In this document: positions 7,924 through 15,486 of the stretch, one piece after another
Layout: the number at the start of each line of letters is the position of its first letter
How positions within the stretch are numbered: the first letter of the stretch is position 1
Source of the DNA: DAOQTX01 sp035340715
GTDB lineage: Bacteria > Bacteroidota > Bacteroidia > AKYH767-A > OLB10
DNA length: 26,384 bases
Direction: 5' to 3'
Assembly: GCA_035340715.1 (NCBI GenBank)
Contig: DAOQTX010000041.1
Location: 1 to 26,384, forward strand
Notes under the pieces: model-generated
What the model was told of the DNA's origin: nothing
Databases searched by the model: none
Seen by the model: only the letters and a program-made list of their open reading frames with translations
Made by a program: the position numbers and the translations under genes

Positions 7924-10146
7924 ATGAAAAATATACTTTTAATATGCTCCATTATCTTGCTGGGCAATCAAGCCAATTCGCAAGTAATTACTGGGGCGGT
8001 TTTTGAACAGGGCGCAGGAAAAAATCTGATTCCTCTTATTGGCGCTAATGTTCATCTGGTTGGCTACCAAAAAGCAACTTCGACAGATCTAAACGGAAAA
8101 TTTAAATTGGATGTTCATGAGATAAGTTATCCGGTAAAAATGGTATCTAGTTTTGTAGGCTATTACAGCGATACTATAGAATTAAAAAAAATTCCGGAGT
8201 ATAATTTTAAAATCATTCTGGAAAAATCCATTTTACTAAACGAAGTCAAAATTGTTGACGAAAGAAGTTCAACAATAATTTCTACTATCAATCCAGTAAA
8301 TACGCAATTAATTACTCAAAAAGAGTTGACCAAAGCTGCCTGCTGTAATTTATCTGAGAGTTTCCAGACCAATGCCAGCATCGATGCGAGCTATAGCGAT
8401 GCTGTTTCAGGTACAAAGCAAATAAAGTTATTGGGTCTTGATGGTATTTACAGTCAAATAACACTTGAAAATCTTCCATTCCTCAGAGGGCTCTCAAATT
8501 CAAACGGATTGAGCATGATACCAGGCACTTGGATTGACCAAATAGCTGTTTCAAAAGGTAGCGGATCGGTTGTGAACGGATTTGAATCTATGACGGGTCA
8601 AATTAACATTGAAATACAGGAACCATCGGCAAGCGATTTGCTTTATATTAATTTATATGGTAGTGATGAAGGTCGATTGGAAGCTAATGTTCATAGCGGC
8701 CTAACCCTTTCTGACAAGGTGCAAACTAATATATTGGTTCACAGCAGTATGAACAATAGTAAAATTGATCACAATAAAGATGGATTTTTAGATTCTCCGC
8801 TTACCACAAGAAATTCATTTATGAATAGATGGCATTTTGATAATTTACATAATCGAGAGGGTCAATTAATGATTCGCTATTATGGTGATGAGCGAAATGC
8901 AGGTCAAAATGCATTCAAGTTTAACACATTACCCGAGTTACAAAATGCTTATGGTATTGGGATTAAAAATGAAATGTTTGATGTGATCGGGAAGCTAGGA
9001 TTTCTTTTTCCACACAGCGTGGGGAAAGGCATTGGCAATATGTTCTTGTACCGTCATCACAATTATGAAAGTTTTTTTGGATTAAATCAATACAATGCTA
9101 CTCAACAAATGTTGTACTACAATTTTATTTATGATAATCTCATAAGAGATACCCGCCATAAATTCAGAACAGGGGTGAGTTTACAAGCAGATCTATACAA
9201 GGAAAACTATAATGATTCAATTTCTAATTATGACATCATATATCCGGGTGCCTACTTTGAATACACCTATAGTAATCTCGACAATTTTACTTTTATCGCT
9301 GGATTACGTGGTGACTATCGTATCGGTGATGATTTTTATTCAAGTCCAAGAATACATATTAAATATGACATAAAGCCTGAGACCAATTTGCGCCTAAGTG
9401 GTGGGAGAGGGTTTAGAAATCCAAACATATTCGCTGAATCAAGTGGGATACTTAGTTCTTCAAGAATTATACGATTTATAGAAAAACCTAAAACTGAGGT
9501 GTCATGGAATACAGGTGTTTCATTGGTGCACAATACACGATTCTTAGGAAAGAAAGCATATATCTCTGCAGACTATTTCTATACATCGTATGAAAACCAG
9601 ATAATAAAAGATATTGAAACTTTTGGAGAATTGAATATTTACAATTTAAATGGAAAGTCCTATTCTCATGCGATGCAAGTAGAAGGAGAGTTCAAACCGC
9701 TCAAAACAGTTACAGCTAAGTTGGCCTATAAAAAATATTTAGTTCGATCTACATTTAATCAAATAGAAAAAGAGCAGCCTTTGGTTTCTCCTGATCGATT
9801 CCTAGTTGTTGTTGACTATGCTTCCTTGAATGAAAAATGGGAGTTGAATGTTACGTACAACGGATTTTCACCTGCCAGAATTCCTGAAGTGCCGGCTGCA
9901 TATAATTTGCATCAAGCCGAATATTATTCGCTCTTCAATTCACAACTCACTTATAAGATTAAAAACCTCGATCTGTATGGTGGCGTTGAAAATATTTTTG
10001 ACTATACGATTGGTCATCCGATTATAGATGCTGAAAATCCATTTGGTTCAAATTTTGATGCTTCATTAATTTGGGGACCAGTCATGGGACGAGTGATTTA
10101 TGGAGGTATTAGATTTAAAATTGAAAATAAAAAACAAAGTATATGA
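7924..10146 (+). CDS. TonB-dependent outer-membrane receptor (probable metal transport)
   Basis: A 740-residue receptor. It has a signal peptide (1-19), a CarboxypepD_reg-like beta-sandwich (~21-105, typical of Bacteroidota receptors), a plug domain (~120-235, with VSKGSGSVVNGFESMTGQIN at its end) and a C-terminal 22-strand-type barrel ending in a strand with terminal aromatic/charged residues (GGIRFKIENKKQSI). The plug starts with an unusual CC pair (KAACCNLSES, ~139-148), a candidate metal-contact site. It imports a ligand across the outer membrane using TonB/ExbBD energy. The flanking Cys-rich and HMA genes suggest that the cargo is a metal or metal complex rather than a glycan; no SusD-like partner follows. 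Its stop overlaps the start of the HMA gene by four bases (ATGA), implying translational coupling. Confidence 0.93.
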   Translation: MKNILLICSIILLGNQANSQVITGAVFEQGAGKNLIPLIGANVHLVGYQKATSTDLNGKFKLDVHEISYPVKMVSSFVGYYSDTIELKKIPEYNFKIILEKSILLNEVKIVDERSSTIISTINPVNTQLITQKELTKAACCNLSESFQTNASIDASYSDAVSGTKQIKLLGLDGIYSQITLENLPFLRGLSNSNGLSMIPGTWIDQIAVSKGSGSVVNGFESMTGQINIEIQEPSASDLLYINLYGSDEGRLEANVHSGLTLSDKVQTNILVHSSMNNSKIDHNKDGFLDSPLTTRNSFMNRWHFDNLHNREGQLMIRYYGDERNAGQNAFKFNTLPELQNAYGIGIKNEMFDVIGKLGFLFPHSVGKGIGNMFLYRHHNYESFFGLNQYNATQQMLYYNFIYDNLIRDTRHKFRTGVSLQADLYKENYNDSISNYDIIYPGAYFEYTYSNLDNFTFIAGLRGDYRIGDDFYSSPRIHIKYDIKPETNLRLSGGRGFRNPNIFAESSGILSSSRIIRFIEKPKTEVSWNTGVSLVHNTRFLGKKAYISADYFYTSYENQIIKDIETFGELNIYNLNGKSYSHAMQVEGEFKPLKTVTAKLAYKKYLVRSTFNQIEKEQPLVSPDRFLVVVDYASLNEKWELNVTYNGFSPARIPEVPAAYNLHQAEYYSLFNSQLTYKIKNLDLYGGVENIFDYTIGHPIIDAENPFGSNFDASLIWGPVMGRVIYGGIRFKIENKKQSI

Positions 10147-10481
10147 AAAAGTTATTATTAATGGTAGTTATCCTACTAACAACTCAATGGACTACTGCGC
10201 TTAGCTTTCCGATAGAGAAAGTTGAAATTAAAACGAATGCTGTTTGCGAAACTTGTTCAAACAATTTGTTCAATGCATTGATGACATCTAAGGGAGTTCA
10301 AGATGTGAAAATAAATTTAGAAAAATCGATTGTTGAAGTATACTACAATTCGAAGAAGATAAATGCTGCGCAAATCAGAGAAGTGATTTCGAATGTAGGA
10401 TATGATGCAGATGATGTAAAAGCTAATGCCAAAGCAAGAGCTACGCTTGATGAATGTTGCAGAGCTCCTGAAAAACATTAA
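10143..10481 (+). CDS. Secreted heavy-metal-associated (HMA) domain protein
   Basis: A 112-residue protein with a signal peptide (1-20) followed by a single HMA fold (~25-92). The metal-binding loop is AVCETCSNN, with CxxC at Cys35 and Cys38; the Met usually found two residues before the first Cys is replaced by Asn-Ala. The beta-alpha-beta pattern (VQDVKINLEKSIVEVYYN, then INAAQIREVISNVGYDADD) is typical of CopZ/Atx1-like domains. A second potential thiol pair, CC at 105-106, sits in the short C-terminal tail. HMA proteins bind Cu(I) or similar soft metals; periplasmic export together with a TonB receptor suggests a carrier or buffer downstream of uptake. It overlaps the receptor gene by 4 bp and converges on the TPR gene with only 2 bp between stops. 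Confidence 0.9.
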   Translation: MKKLLLMVVILLTTQWTTALSFPIEKVEIKTNAVCETCSNNLFNALMTSKGVQDVKINLEKSIVEVYYNSKKINAAQIREVISNVGYDADDVKANAKARATLDECCRAPEKH

Positions 10482-10483
10482 AC

Positions 10484-11968
10484 TCAAGAGTCAATCCGGT
10501 TGAGGCCTGCTTCCGCTTTTTGATCAATACTGTTTTGATATTCATGATCTCTAAGTTCTAAGCATTTGAGAAACCAGGCTTTTGCTTTCTTGTACTCGCC
10601 TTTATTCTCATACAGAAGGCCCAGTTGTAAGGCAGCATTTGCGGCAAAATAATACGTTTTACTCTTTCCTATTTCATAGGTTCGAGAATAATATTCTACT
10701 GCTCTTTCCGTTTCGCCTTGCTTGTCTTTTATCCTCGCCATCCGATAAACCAATTCTATTTGGTCCTTGTTAGTTGGAAAGTTCTGTATGGGTTGACTAA
10801 GTTCCTTTTGAGCTTTAAGATAGTACCCTCCATCAAACAATAATCGCGCTCGCAATAAATATACATTTGGAAAAATAGGGTTAATTGATTCTTTCTGAGA
10901 TTGTTTATCCTCATCTGTAAATGTAGATCCACGATTTTTGATTTGCGCCATGTACTTATAAAACCCAACAGTATCATTCACAATCGCACTGGACCATGCC
11001 AATCGCTGATATGCTGCTTTAACAAAGCTATTACCTTTATAATGGGTTACATAATACGTATAGTGATCCACCGAACGCTTATCCAATTTATAGAGATACG
11101 CACTTGCCTTCTGAAGTTGAAGATAATACATGGGATAATATTCTTTATCAAATAGATTATCATTTCGATCCAATAAACTAATGGTTGAAGCACTTTTACC
11201 ATGGGCGTTGTAAAAACTGCATGCAATAAAAACCATTAATGGACTTGATTCGTCTTCTCCAAGTTTATTTATTAATGCAGCACTCGTCTTTACATCATTG
11301 TCGAGAAAATACTTTACTAGCAAGTACATCATTTCAGCATCTTGTTTGAGATAGGATAAAGAAGATTCAGATTTGATTTTAAGTGAGGCACTTTGAATCT
11401 CCATCAAGCCCTGCTTTATAGAACCCTTGAAGCCCGCCACTCTTACAATCCATTTATAATTTTCGGGAACCGCACCGATCACACTATGTAGAAAACCCAA
11501 CGACAATTTATGGGGTATAAATTCCGGAAAGCGTGCTTCATTCTTTTCTAATAACTTATAGCTTTTTCTAAATTCTATTGCAGCTCCAACCGTTTCACCT
11601 CTTTTGAATCTGAGAATGGCACTAAACAGATTGACGTCAGCCAAATAGTATCCCTTATAGCCATCTGCTTCAACCGAAGATTCTATCATTGCATCAAAAC
11701 GTTCTTTGTTTCGTTTGAATTTTTGATATTCAGTATCTTCTTCAGAAATAAATGCTTTTAAAAAATCGATTTTACAATTCAGATACTGAACATGAATATT
11801 GTTTTGATCGTGTTGAGTAACACTACTCAATTTCAGTTGTGCAGCATTAAATTGTAGTCGAAAAACTTGTTGATAGGATTCACTCAAGTCACTATCCCAT
11901 TTCCATGAACCACCTAATGCGCTATAAAGGGGATAAAAAAATAATAAGAATGCTATTAATCTTTTCAT
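10484..11968 (-). CDS. Secreted tetratricopeptide-repeat protein
   Basis: A 494-residue protein with a signal peptide (~1-19, cleavage near ALG-GS) and an otherwise helical sequence. Recognisable TPR units lie in the C-terminal third (~405-485), including ALQLGLLYENKGEYKKAKAW; more degenerate helical repeats fill the rest. No catalytic motif is visible. Proteins of this kind are common in Bacteroidota and probably act as periplasmic or outer-membrane-associated scaffolds; I cannot assign a specific partner. It starts only 3 bp beyond the U-run of the terminator for the upstream zinc-ribbon gene and has no clear ribosome binding site. Its stop lies 2 bp from the stop of the convergent HMA gene. 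Confidence 0.82.
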   Translation of the reverse strand: MKRLIAFLLFFYPLYSALGGSWKWDSDLSESYQQVFRLQFNAAQLKLSSVTQHDQNNIHVQYLNCKIDFLKAFISEEDTEYQKFKRNKERFDAMIESSVEADGYKGYYLADVNLFSAILRFKRGETVGAAIEFRKSYKLLEKNEARFPEFIPHKLSLGFLHSVIGAVPENYKWIVRVAGFKGSIKQGLMEIQSASLKIKSESSLSYLKQDAEMMYLLVKYFLDNDVKTSAALINKLGEDESSPLMVFIACSFYNAHGKSASTISLLDRNDNLFDKEYYPMYYLQLQKASAYLYKLDKRSVDHYTYYVTHYKGNSFVKAAYQRLAWSSAIVNDTVGFYKYMAQIKNRGSTFTDEDKQSQKESINPIFPNVYLLRARLLFDGGYYLKAQKELSQPIQNFPTNKDQIELVYRMARIKDKQGETERAVEYYSRTYEIGKSKTYYFAANAALQLGLLYENKGEYKKAKAWFLKCLELRDHEYQNSIDQKAEAGLNRIDS

Positions 11969-11971
11969 TAT

Positions 11972-11998
11972 AAAAAAAGGGGTCGTAATAGACCCCTT
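11972..11998 (-). terminator. Intrinsic terminator of the zinc-ribbon gene, abutting the TPR gene start
   Basis: An 8-bp perfect stem (11977-11984 with 11991-11998, AAGGGGTC/GACCCCTT) with a 6-base loop is followed on the minus strand by seven consecutive T residues (11972-11978, partly shared with the stem). It lies 25 bp past the stop of the gene at 12023 and its U-run ends 3 bp before the ATG of the next gene at 11968. Confidence 0.78.
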
Positions 11999-12022
11999 AA
12001 ATGTAATGAGAAAATATAATTT

Positions 12023-13228
12023 TTATTGCTCCTCTGTAGAGTAATCCACTAGAATTCGTCCACAATGCTCGCAAACAATTACTTTTTTATGCTGTCTGAT
12101 ATCCATTTGACGCTGAGGTGGAATCTTGTTAAAGCAACCACCACATGAATCTCGTTCTACATTAACAACACCTAAACCATTCTGAGCATTCTGTCTTATT
12201 CTACGGTATGCAGTTAACAATCGTTCTTCAATAATATCTCCAGCTTTTGAAGATAAATCAATCAGATTCTGTTCTTCTTTTTCTGTTTCAGCAATAATAT
12301 TATCCAATTCTGATTTTTTGGTTTTCAAATCCTGCTTACGGCCATTAAACTCTTCCTTGCACTCGTCTAAAATAATATTCTTATTGGCCGATTCAGCTGT
12401 GTATTCCTTAATTCTCTTTTCCGACAATTGGATTTCAAGTTTTTGGAATTCAATTTCCTTGTTCAATGAATCAAACTCTCTGTTATTTTTAACATTATTA
12501 AGTTGGGTCTCGTATTTCTTAATCATCCCTTTAGAATCGCTGATGGATTGCTTTTTAAAAGCTGTCTGCTCTTCCAACCCCTTCAATTCATCTTCAATGT
12601 TTACAATACGTGTTTCCAATCCTTGAAGTTCATCTTCTAAATCCATTACTTCCATTGGCAACTCTCCTCTAACCATTCGTATTTTATCGATTTGAGAGTC
12701 GATCAATTGCAGCTGATAAAGTGCTTTAAGTTTATCTTCAGTAGATAAATCTTCTTTCTTCTTATTAGGCACATCAAATGAAAATGATTTCTTCAAATCC
12801 AATGTTGCAAGAATAGATTCCTTCTTTGTTTTTTTAACTTCTCTTTTTAAAGGGCCTTTGGTAACTCTAACTTCATCTTCGGTAGATTTCTTGGCTACAG
12901 ATTTTGATTTTGGGGTTGCTTTTTTCTCTACTGCGGTACTCTTTGTCATTTTTTTCTTTGCTTTTTCTTCTGTTTTAGATTTTAATAATTTTGATTTTGT
13001 GCTTGATGAAGCTTTAATAGTTTTTTTCTCTGCAGTTTTTTTTGCAACTTTTTTTGCTGGTGCTTTTTTAGCAGCTTTTTTAACCACTTTTTTAGCGGGA
13101 GTTTTTTTTGCTGGCACTTTCTTTGCCGCTTTTTTTACAACCGCTTTTTTTGCTTGTGCAGGTTTTGAAGAAGTCTTTTTTACAGGACTCTTTTTAACAG
13201 CTTTTTTAACCACTTTTTTAGCAGCCAT
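12023..13228 (-). CDS. C4 zinc-ribbon coiled-coil protein with a histone-H1-like Lys/Ala tail
   Basis: A 401-residue protein in two parts. Residues 1 to ~150 are extremely basic and low in complexity, with PAKK, VKKA and AKK-type repeats resembling the C-terminal tail of histone H1 and bacterial H1-like nucleoid proteins. Residues ~165-355 form a long coiled coil (starting DKLKALYQLQLIDSQIDKI) like COG1579/CT398 proteins, and the C-terminus is a zinc ribbon with CGGC (Cys362, Cys365) and CEHC (Cys386, Cys389), the zf-RING_7 type. The usual family length is about 250 residues, so the basic tail is an addition. DNA or RNA binding by the tail is likely from composition; the function of the core is not established. 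It starts 1 bp after the Nif3-like gene stop and is followed by an intrinsic terminator. Confidence 0.88.
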   Translation of the reverse strand: MAAKKVVKKAVKKSPVKKTSSKPAQAKKAVVKKAAKKVPAKKTPAKKVVKKAAKKAPAKKVAKKTAEKKTIKASSSTKSKLLKSKTEEKAKKKMTKSTAVEKKATPKSKSVAKKSTEDEVRVTKGPLKREVKKTKKESILATLDLKKSFSFDVPNKKKEDLSTEDKLKALYQLQLIDSQIDKIRMVRGELPMEVMDLEDELQGLETRIVNIEDELKGLEEQTAFKKQSISDSKGMIKKYETQLNNVKNNREFDSLNKEIEFQKLEIQLSEKRIKEYTAESANKNIILDECKEEFNGRKQDLKTKKSELDNIIAETEKEEQNLIDLSSKAGDIIEERLLTAYRRIRQNAQNGLGVVNVERDSCGGCFNKIPPQRQMDIRQHKKVIVCEHCGRILVDYSTEEQ

Positions 13229-13229
13229 G

Positions 13230-14327
13230 TCAAAAATAATTTACAGGATTAGTACTAAACTCTGTCAAACGGAGCGCTAAATTAGTAAAATTTTTCTTTA
13301 AGAAATCGTGTATGGCATTCATTATAAAGCATTCGCTTTCAAAATGCCCGATGTCTGTTATCAATAGTTGATTGTTGGCGTCAAAAAACTGATGATATTT
13401 AAAATCTGAAGTTATAAAGGCTTGAGCACCAGCTGATAACGCAGTTTGAGTTAAAAAACTTCCACTTCCTCCACACAATGCAACCCATTCTACTTTGTTC
13501 CCTGTAAACGGGCTATGTCTAATAATCCGACTACCGGTTTTAGTCTTTACATGTTGTAGAAAAGCCTCTTCGGATAGTGGTTGCTTAATCCTTGCTAGCA
13601 TACCTGCTCCTATTGAATGATGCATATTTTCAAGTGCATAAACATCATAAGCTACCTCTTCATATGGATGTGCTTTCAACAGAGTTTGAAGTACCTTTGA
13701 AAGCAATGGTTTCTCAACGAGTACTTCAACTCTAATTTCATTCTCCTTTTTCAGTTCTCCTATTTCACCAGTATAAGGTTTAGCATTTTTGTTGGGCTTA
13801 AAGGTCCCTTCACCTTCTAGGTTAAAGCTACATTCCTGATAATTACCAATTGATCCAGCACCTGCAGCAAACACTTCCTTTCGTACCCGTTCATGGTGCT
13901 CAATTGGACAGAAATAAACCAGCTTATAAAGATTACTTTTTAGAGGACTCAGAACTCGTACTGCTTCAAAGTCCAGTTGTTTACATAGTGCCAAATTCAC
14001 ACCATGCACTACATTATCCAAATTCGTATGTATTGACAATAAAGCAATATCATTCTTTATGGCTTTTATTACACAACGCTCAACGTAATCAGACCCTGTA
14101 AATCTTTTTAACCCAGAAAAAACAATCGGATGATGAGACACTATTAAATTGCATTTATGTTGAATCGCTTCATCAATCACTTTTTCTGTTACATCTAAAC
14201 TGAGTAATATACCTTTTACTTCTTGCGCTTTATCTCCTACAATGAGTCCGGAATTATCATATGATTCCTGATAGGTATAAGGAGCCCAGCTATCTAATTG
14301 CGTCAAAACATCTCCAATGCTTGCCAT
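13230..14327 (-). CDS. Nif3-like dinuclear metal-centre protein (YqfO/YbgI family)
   Basis: A 365-residue Nif3/DUF34 family protein in the longer form, with a PII/CutA-like domain inserted in the middle (~125-245). Probable metal ligands are His65-His66 (SHHPIVF), Asp104 (HTNLD) and the C-terminal His328/Glu332 (GHFESE). Family members form hexameric toroids with two metals per site; many are annotated as GTP cyclohydrolase type 2, but the physiological role is unsettled. The open frame extends to a TTG at 14336; I chose the ATG at 14327 because the resulting N-terminus (MASIGDVLTQLDSWAP) aligns with the usual family start. It is separated by 1 bp from the zinc-ribbon gene, a pairing I recall as common in Bacteroidota, and is divergent from lpxK. 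Confidence 0.92.
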   Translation of the reverse strand: MASIGDVLTQLDSWAPYTYQESYDNSGLIVGDKAQEVKGILLSLDVTEKVIDEAIQHKCNLIVSHHPIVFSGLKRFTGSDYVERCVIKAIKNDIALLSIHTNLDNVVHGVNLALCKQLDFEAVRVLSPLKSNLYKLVYFCPIEHHERVRKEVFAAGAGSIGNYQECSFNLEGEGTFKPNKNAKPYTGEIGELKKENEIRVEVLVEKPLLSKVLQTLLKAHPYEEVAYDVYALENMHHSIGAGMLARIKQPLSEEAFLQHVKTKTGSRIIRHSPFTGNKVEWVALCGGSGSFLTQTALSAGAQAFITSDFKYHQFFDANNQLLITDIGHFESECFIMNAIHDFLKKNFTNLALRLTEFSTNPVNYF

Positions 14328-14350
14328 ATTTTTCAATCATTATTTATTAC

Positions 14351-14377
14351 TTGCTTCCAAAGTAATATCTAAATTTG
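14351..14377 (+). promoter_or_regulatory. Putative promoter of lpxK-punA
   Basis: A full-match -7 element TAAATTTG (14370-14377) lies 16 bp after a TTG (14351-14353), slightly closer than usual. The predicted start near 14384 would give a ~26-base leader before the lpxK ATG at 14410. Confidence 0.4.
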
Positions 14378-14387
14378 TTTTTTCAAA
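14358..14387 (-). promoter_or_regulatory. Putative promoter of the Nif3-zinc-ribbon operon
   Basis: On the minus strand, TTTG (14384-14387) and TTACTTTG (14358-14365, seven of eight matches to TAnnTTTG) are spaced by 18 bp, a good fit to the Bacteroidota -33/-7 pattern. It is about 30 bp upstream of the chosen ATG at 14327 and overlaps the opposite-strand lpxK promoter candidate. Confidence 0.45.
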
Positions 14388-14409
14388 CACTTAGAATCGG
14401 TCAACTCCT

Positions 14410-15486
14410 ATGCGATTATTGCTCTTACCTTTTTCCTGGATTTATGGATGGGTTGTTGCGTATAGAAATTACCTCTATGATAAAGGTATTAAAAGCAGTT
14501 ATCGATTTGGCATAGCGGTAATCAATGTAGGAAACCTTTCTACAGGTGGTACTGGCAAAACGCCACATATTGAGTATCTAATCAGGTTGCTGAAAGACAA
14601 ATACAAGATTGCTGTTCTCAGTCGAGGTTATGGACGAAAGTCAAAAGGATTTCTTTTGGTTCGTAAACATACTTCGGTAATACAAAGTGGAGATGAACCC
14701 GCTCAAATCAAAAATAAATTTCCGGATATCCACGTAGCCGTTTGCGAAAAAAGAGTAAAGGGATGTTTTAATCTAATTGCAACCTATCCTGAATTAGAAG
14801 TTATCTTATTAGATGATGCCTATCAACATCGCAGTGTAAAAGCTGGAATGAATATCTTACTCACTTCATACGGTAGAATGTATAGTCAAGACCGACTGCT
14901 CCCTGCCGGAAATTTACGAGAGCCACAAAGTTCAAGTGAGCGGGCAGATATAATAGTTGTCACTAAAGTTCCTGCCAACTTAAGTGAAAAGAATCAGCAA
15001 GAAATTGCCAATCAAATTGATCCTCAAAAGAGCCAGGCACTGTTTCTTTCTGAACTTCGCTATGGAAAATTTGTTGATATTAAAGACGCAAACAAAACCA
15101 TGGATATGGAAGCTTTCAGTTCATTGAAATCGGCTATTCTACTTACCGGCATCGCCAGGTCTAATAAAATTGTTCAGGATTTGACAAAATTGAATTCAAA
15201 TATTTTCCACATAAAATATAATGACCATCACAACTATTCGGTAACGGATGTAAAAAAAATAGTTAGAAATGCACAGCAACATTCATCTATAGTAGTCACA
15301 ACAGAGAAAGATGCTATTAAGCTTTTACAACCTGAGTTAAAATTGCATCTTGATCCAGTTCAAGTTTATTACTTACCGATTGAAGTGGATTTTCATAAAA
15401 AAGACAAAACTCATTTTGATAATAAAATATTAACTTATGTTGAAAAAAGTAAAAGAAATCGTAAGTCACCTCCAAGCCAAAACTAA
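14410..15486 (+). CDS. lpxK: Tetraacyldisaccharide 4'-kinase LpxK (lipid A synthesis)
   Basis: A 358-residue membrane-associated P-loop kinase that phosphorylates the 4'-position of the tetraacyldisaccharide 1-phosphate precursor of lipid A at the inner membrane. An N-terminal hydrophobic/amphipathic helix (~1-22) should dock it on the membrane. The Walker A region is NVGNLSTGGTGKTP (39-52), followed by SRGYGRKSKG (71-80), GDEPAQI (94-100) and the family-specific LLDDAYQHR (133-141), whose Asp and His residues are catalytic or metal-binding in characterised LpxK. ADIIVVTKVP follows later in the core. Length is normal for Bacteroidota. The last 16 codons, which encode a Lys/Arg/Ser-rich tail, overlap the following phosphorylase gene in another frame. 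Confidence 0.95.
   Translation: MRLLLLPFSWIYGWVVAYRNYLYDKGIKSSYRFGIAVINVGNLSTGGTGKTPHIEYLIRLLKDKYKIAVLSRGYGRKSKGFLLVRKHTSVIQSGDEPAQIKNKFPDIHVAVCEKRVKGCFNLIATYPELEVILLDDAYQHRSVKAGMNILLTSYGRMYSQDRLLPAGNLREPQSSSERADIIVVTKVPANLSEKNQQEIANQIDPQKSQALFLSELRYGKFVDIKDANKTMDMEAFSSLKSAILLTGIARSNKIVQDLTKLNSNIFHIKYNDHHNYSVTDVKKIVRNAQQHSSIVVTTEKDAIKLLQPELKLHLDPVQVYYLPIEVDFHKKDKTHFDNKILTYVEKSKRNRKSPPSQN

Noticed and set aside
12858..13280. Plus-strand open frame of 140 codons, rich in Phe and Ala, resembling a membrane protein
   Set aside because: It is the antisense mirror of the Lys/Ala-rich tail of the zinc-ribbon protein: Lys codons AAA/AAG read as TTT/CTT on the other strand. It has no independent support.
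14328..14336. TTG start adding three residues to the Nif3-like protein
   Set aside because: The ATG at 14327 gives an N-terminus that matches the family; the TTG extension has no supporting ribosome binding site.
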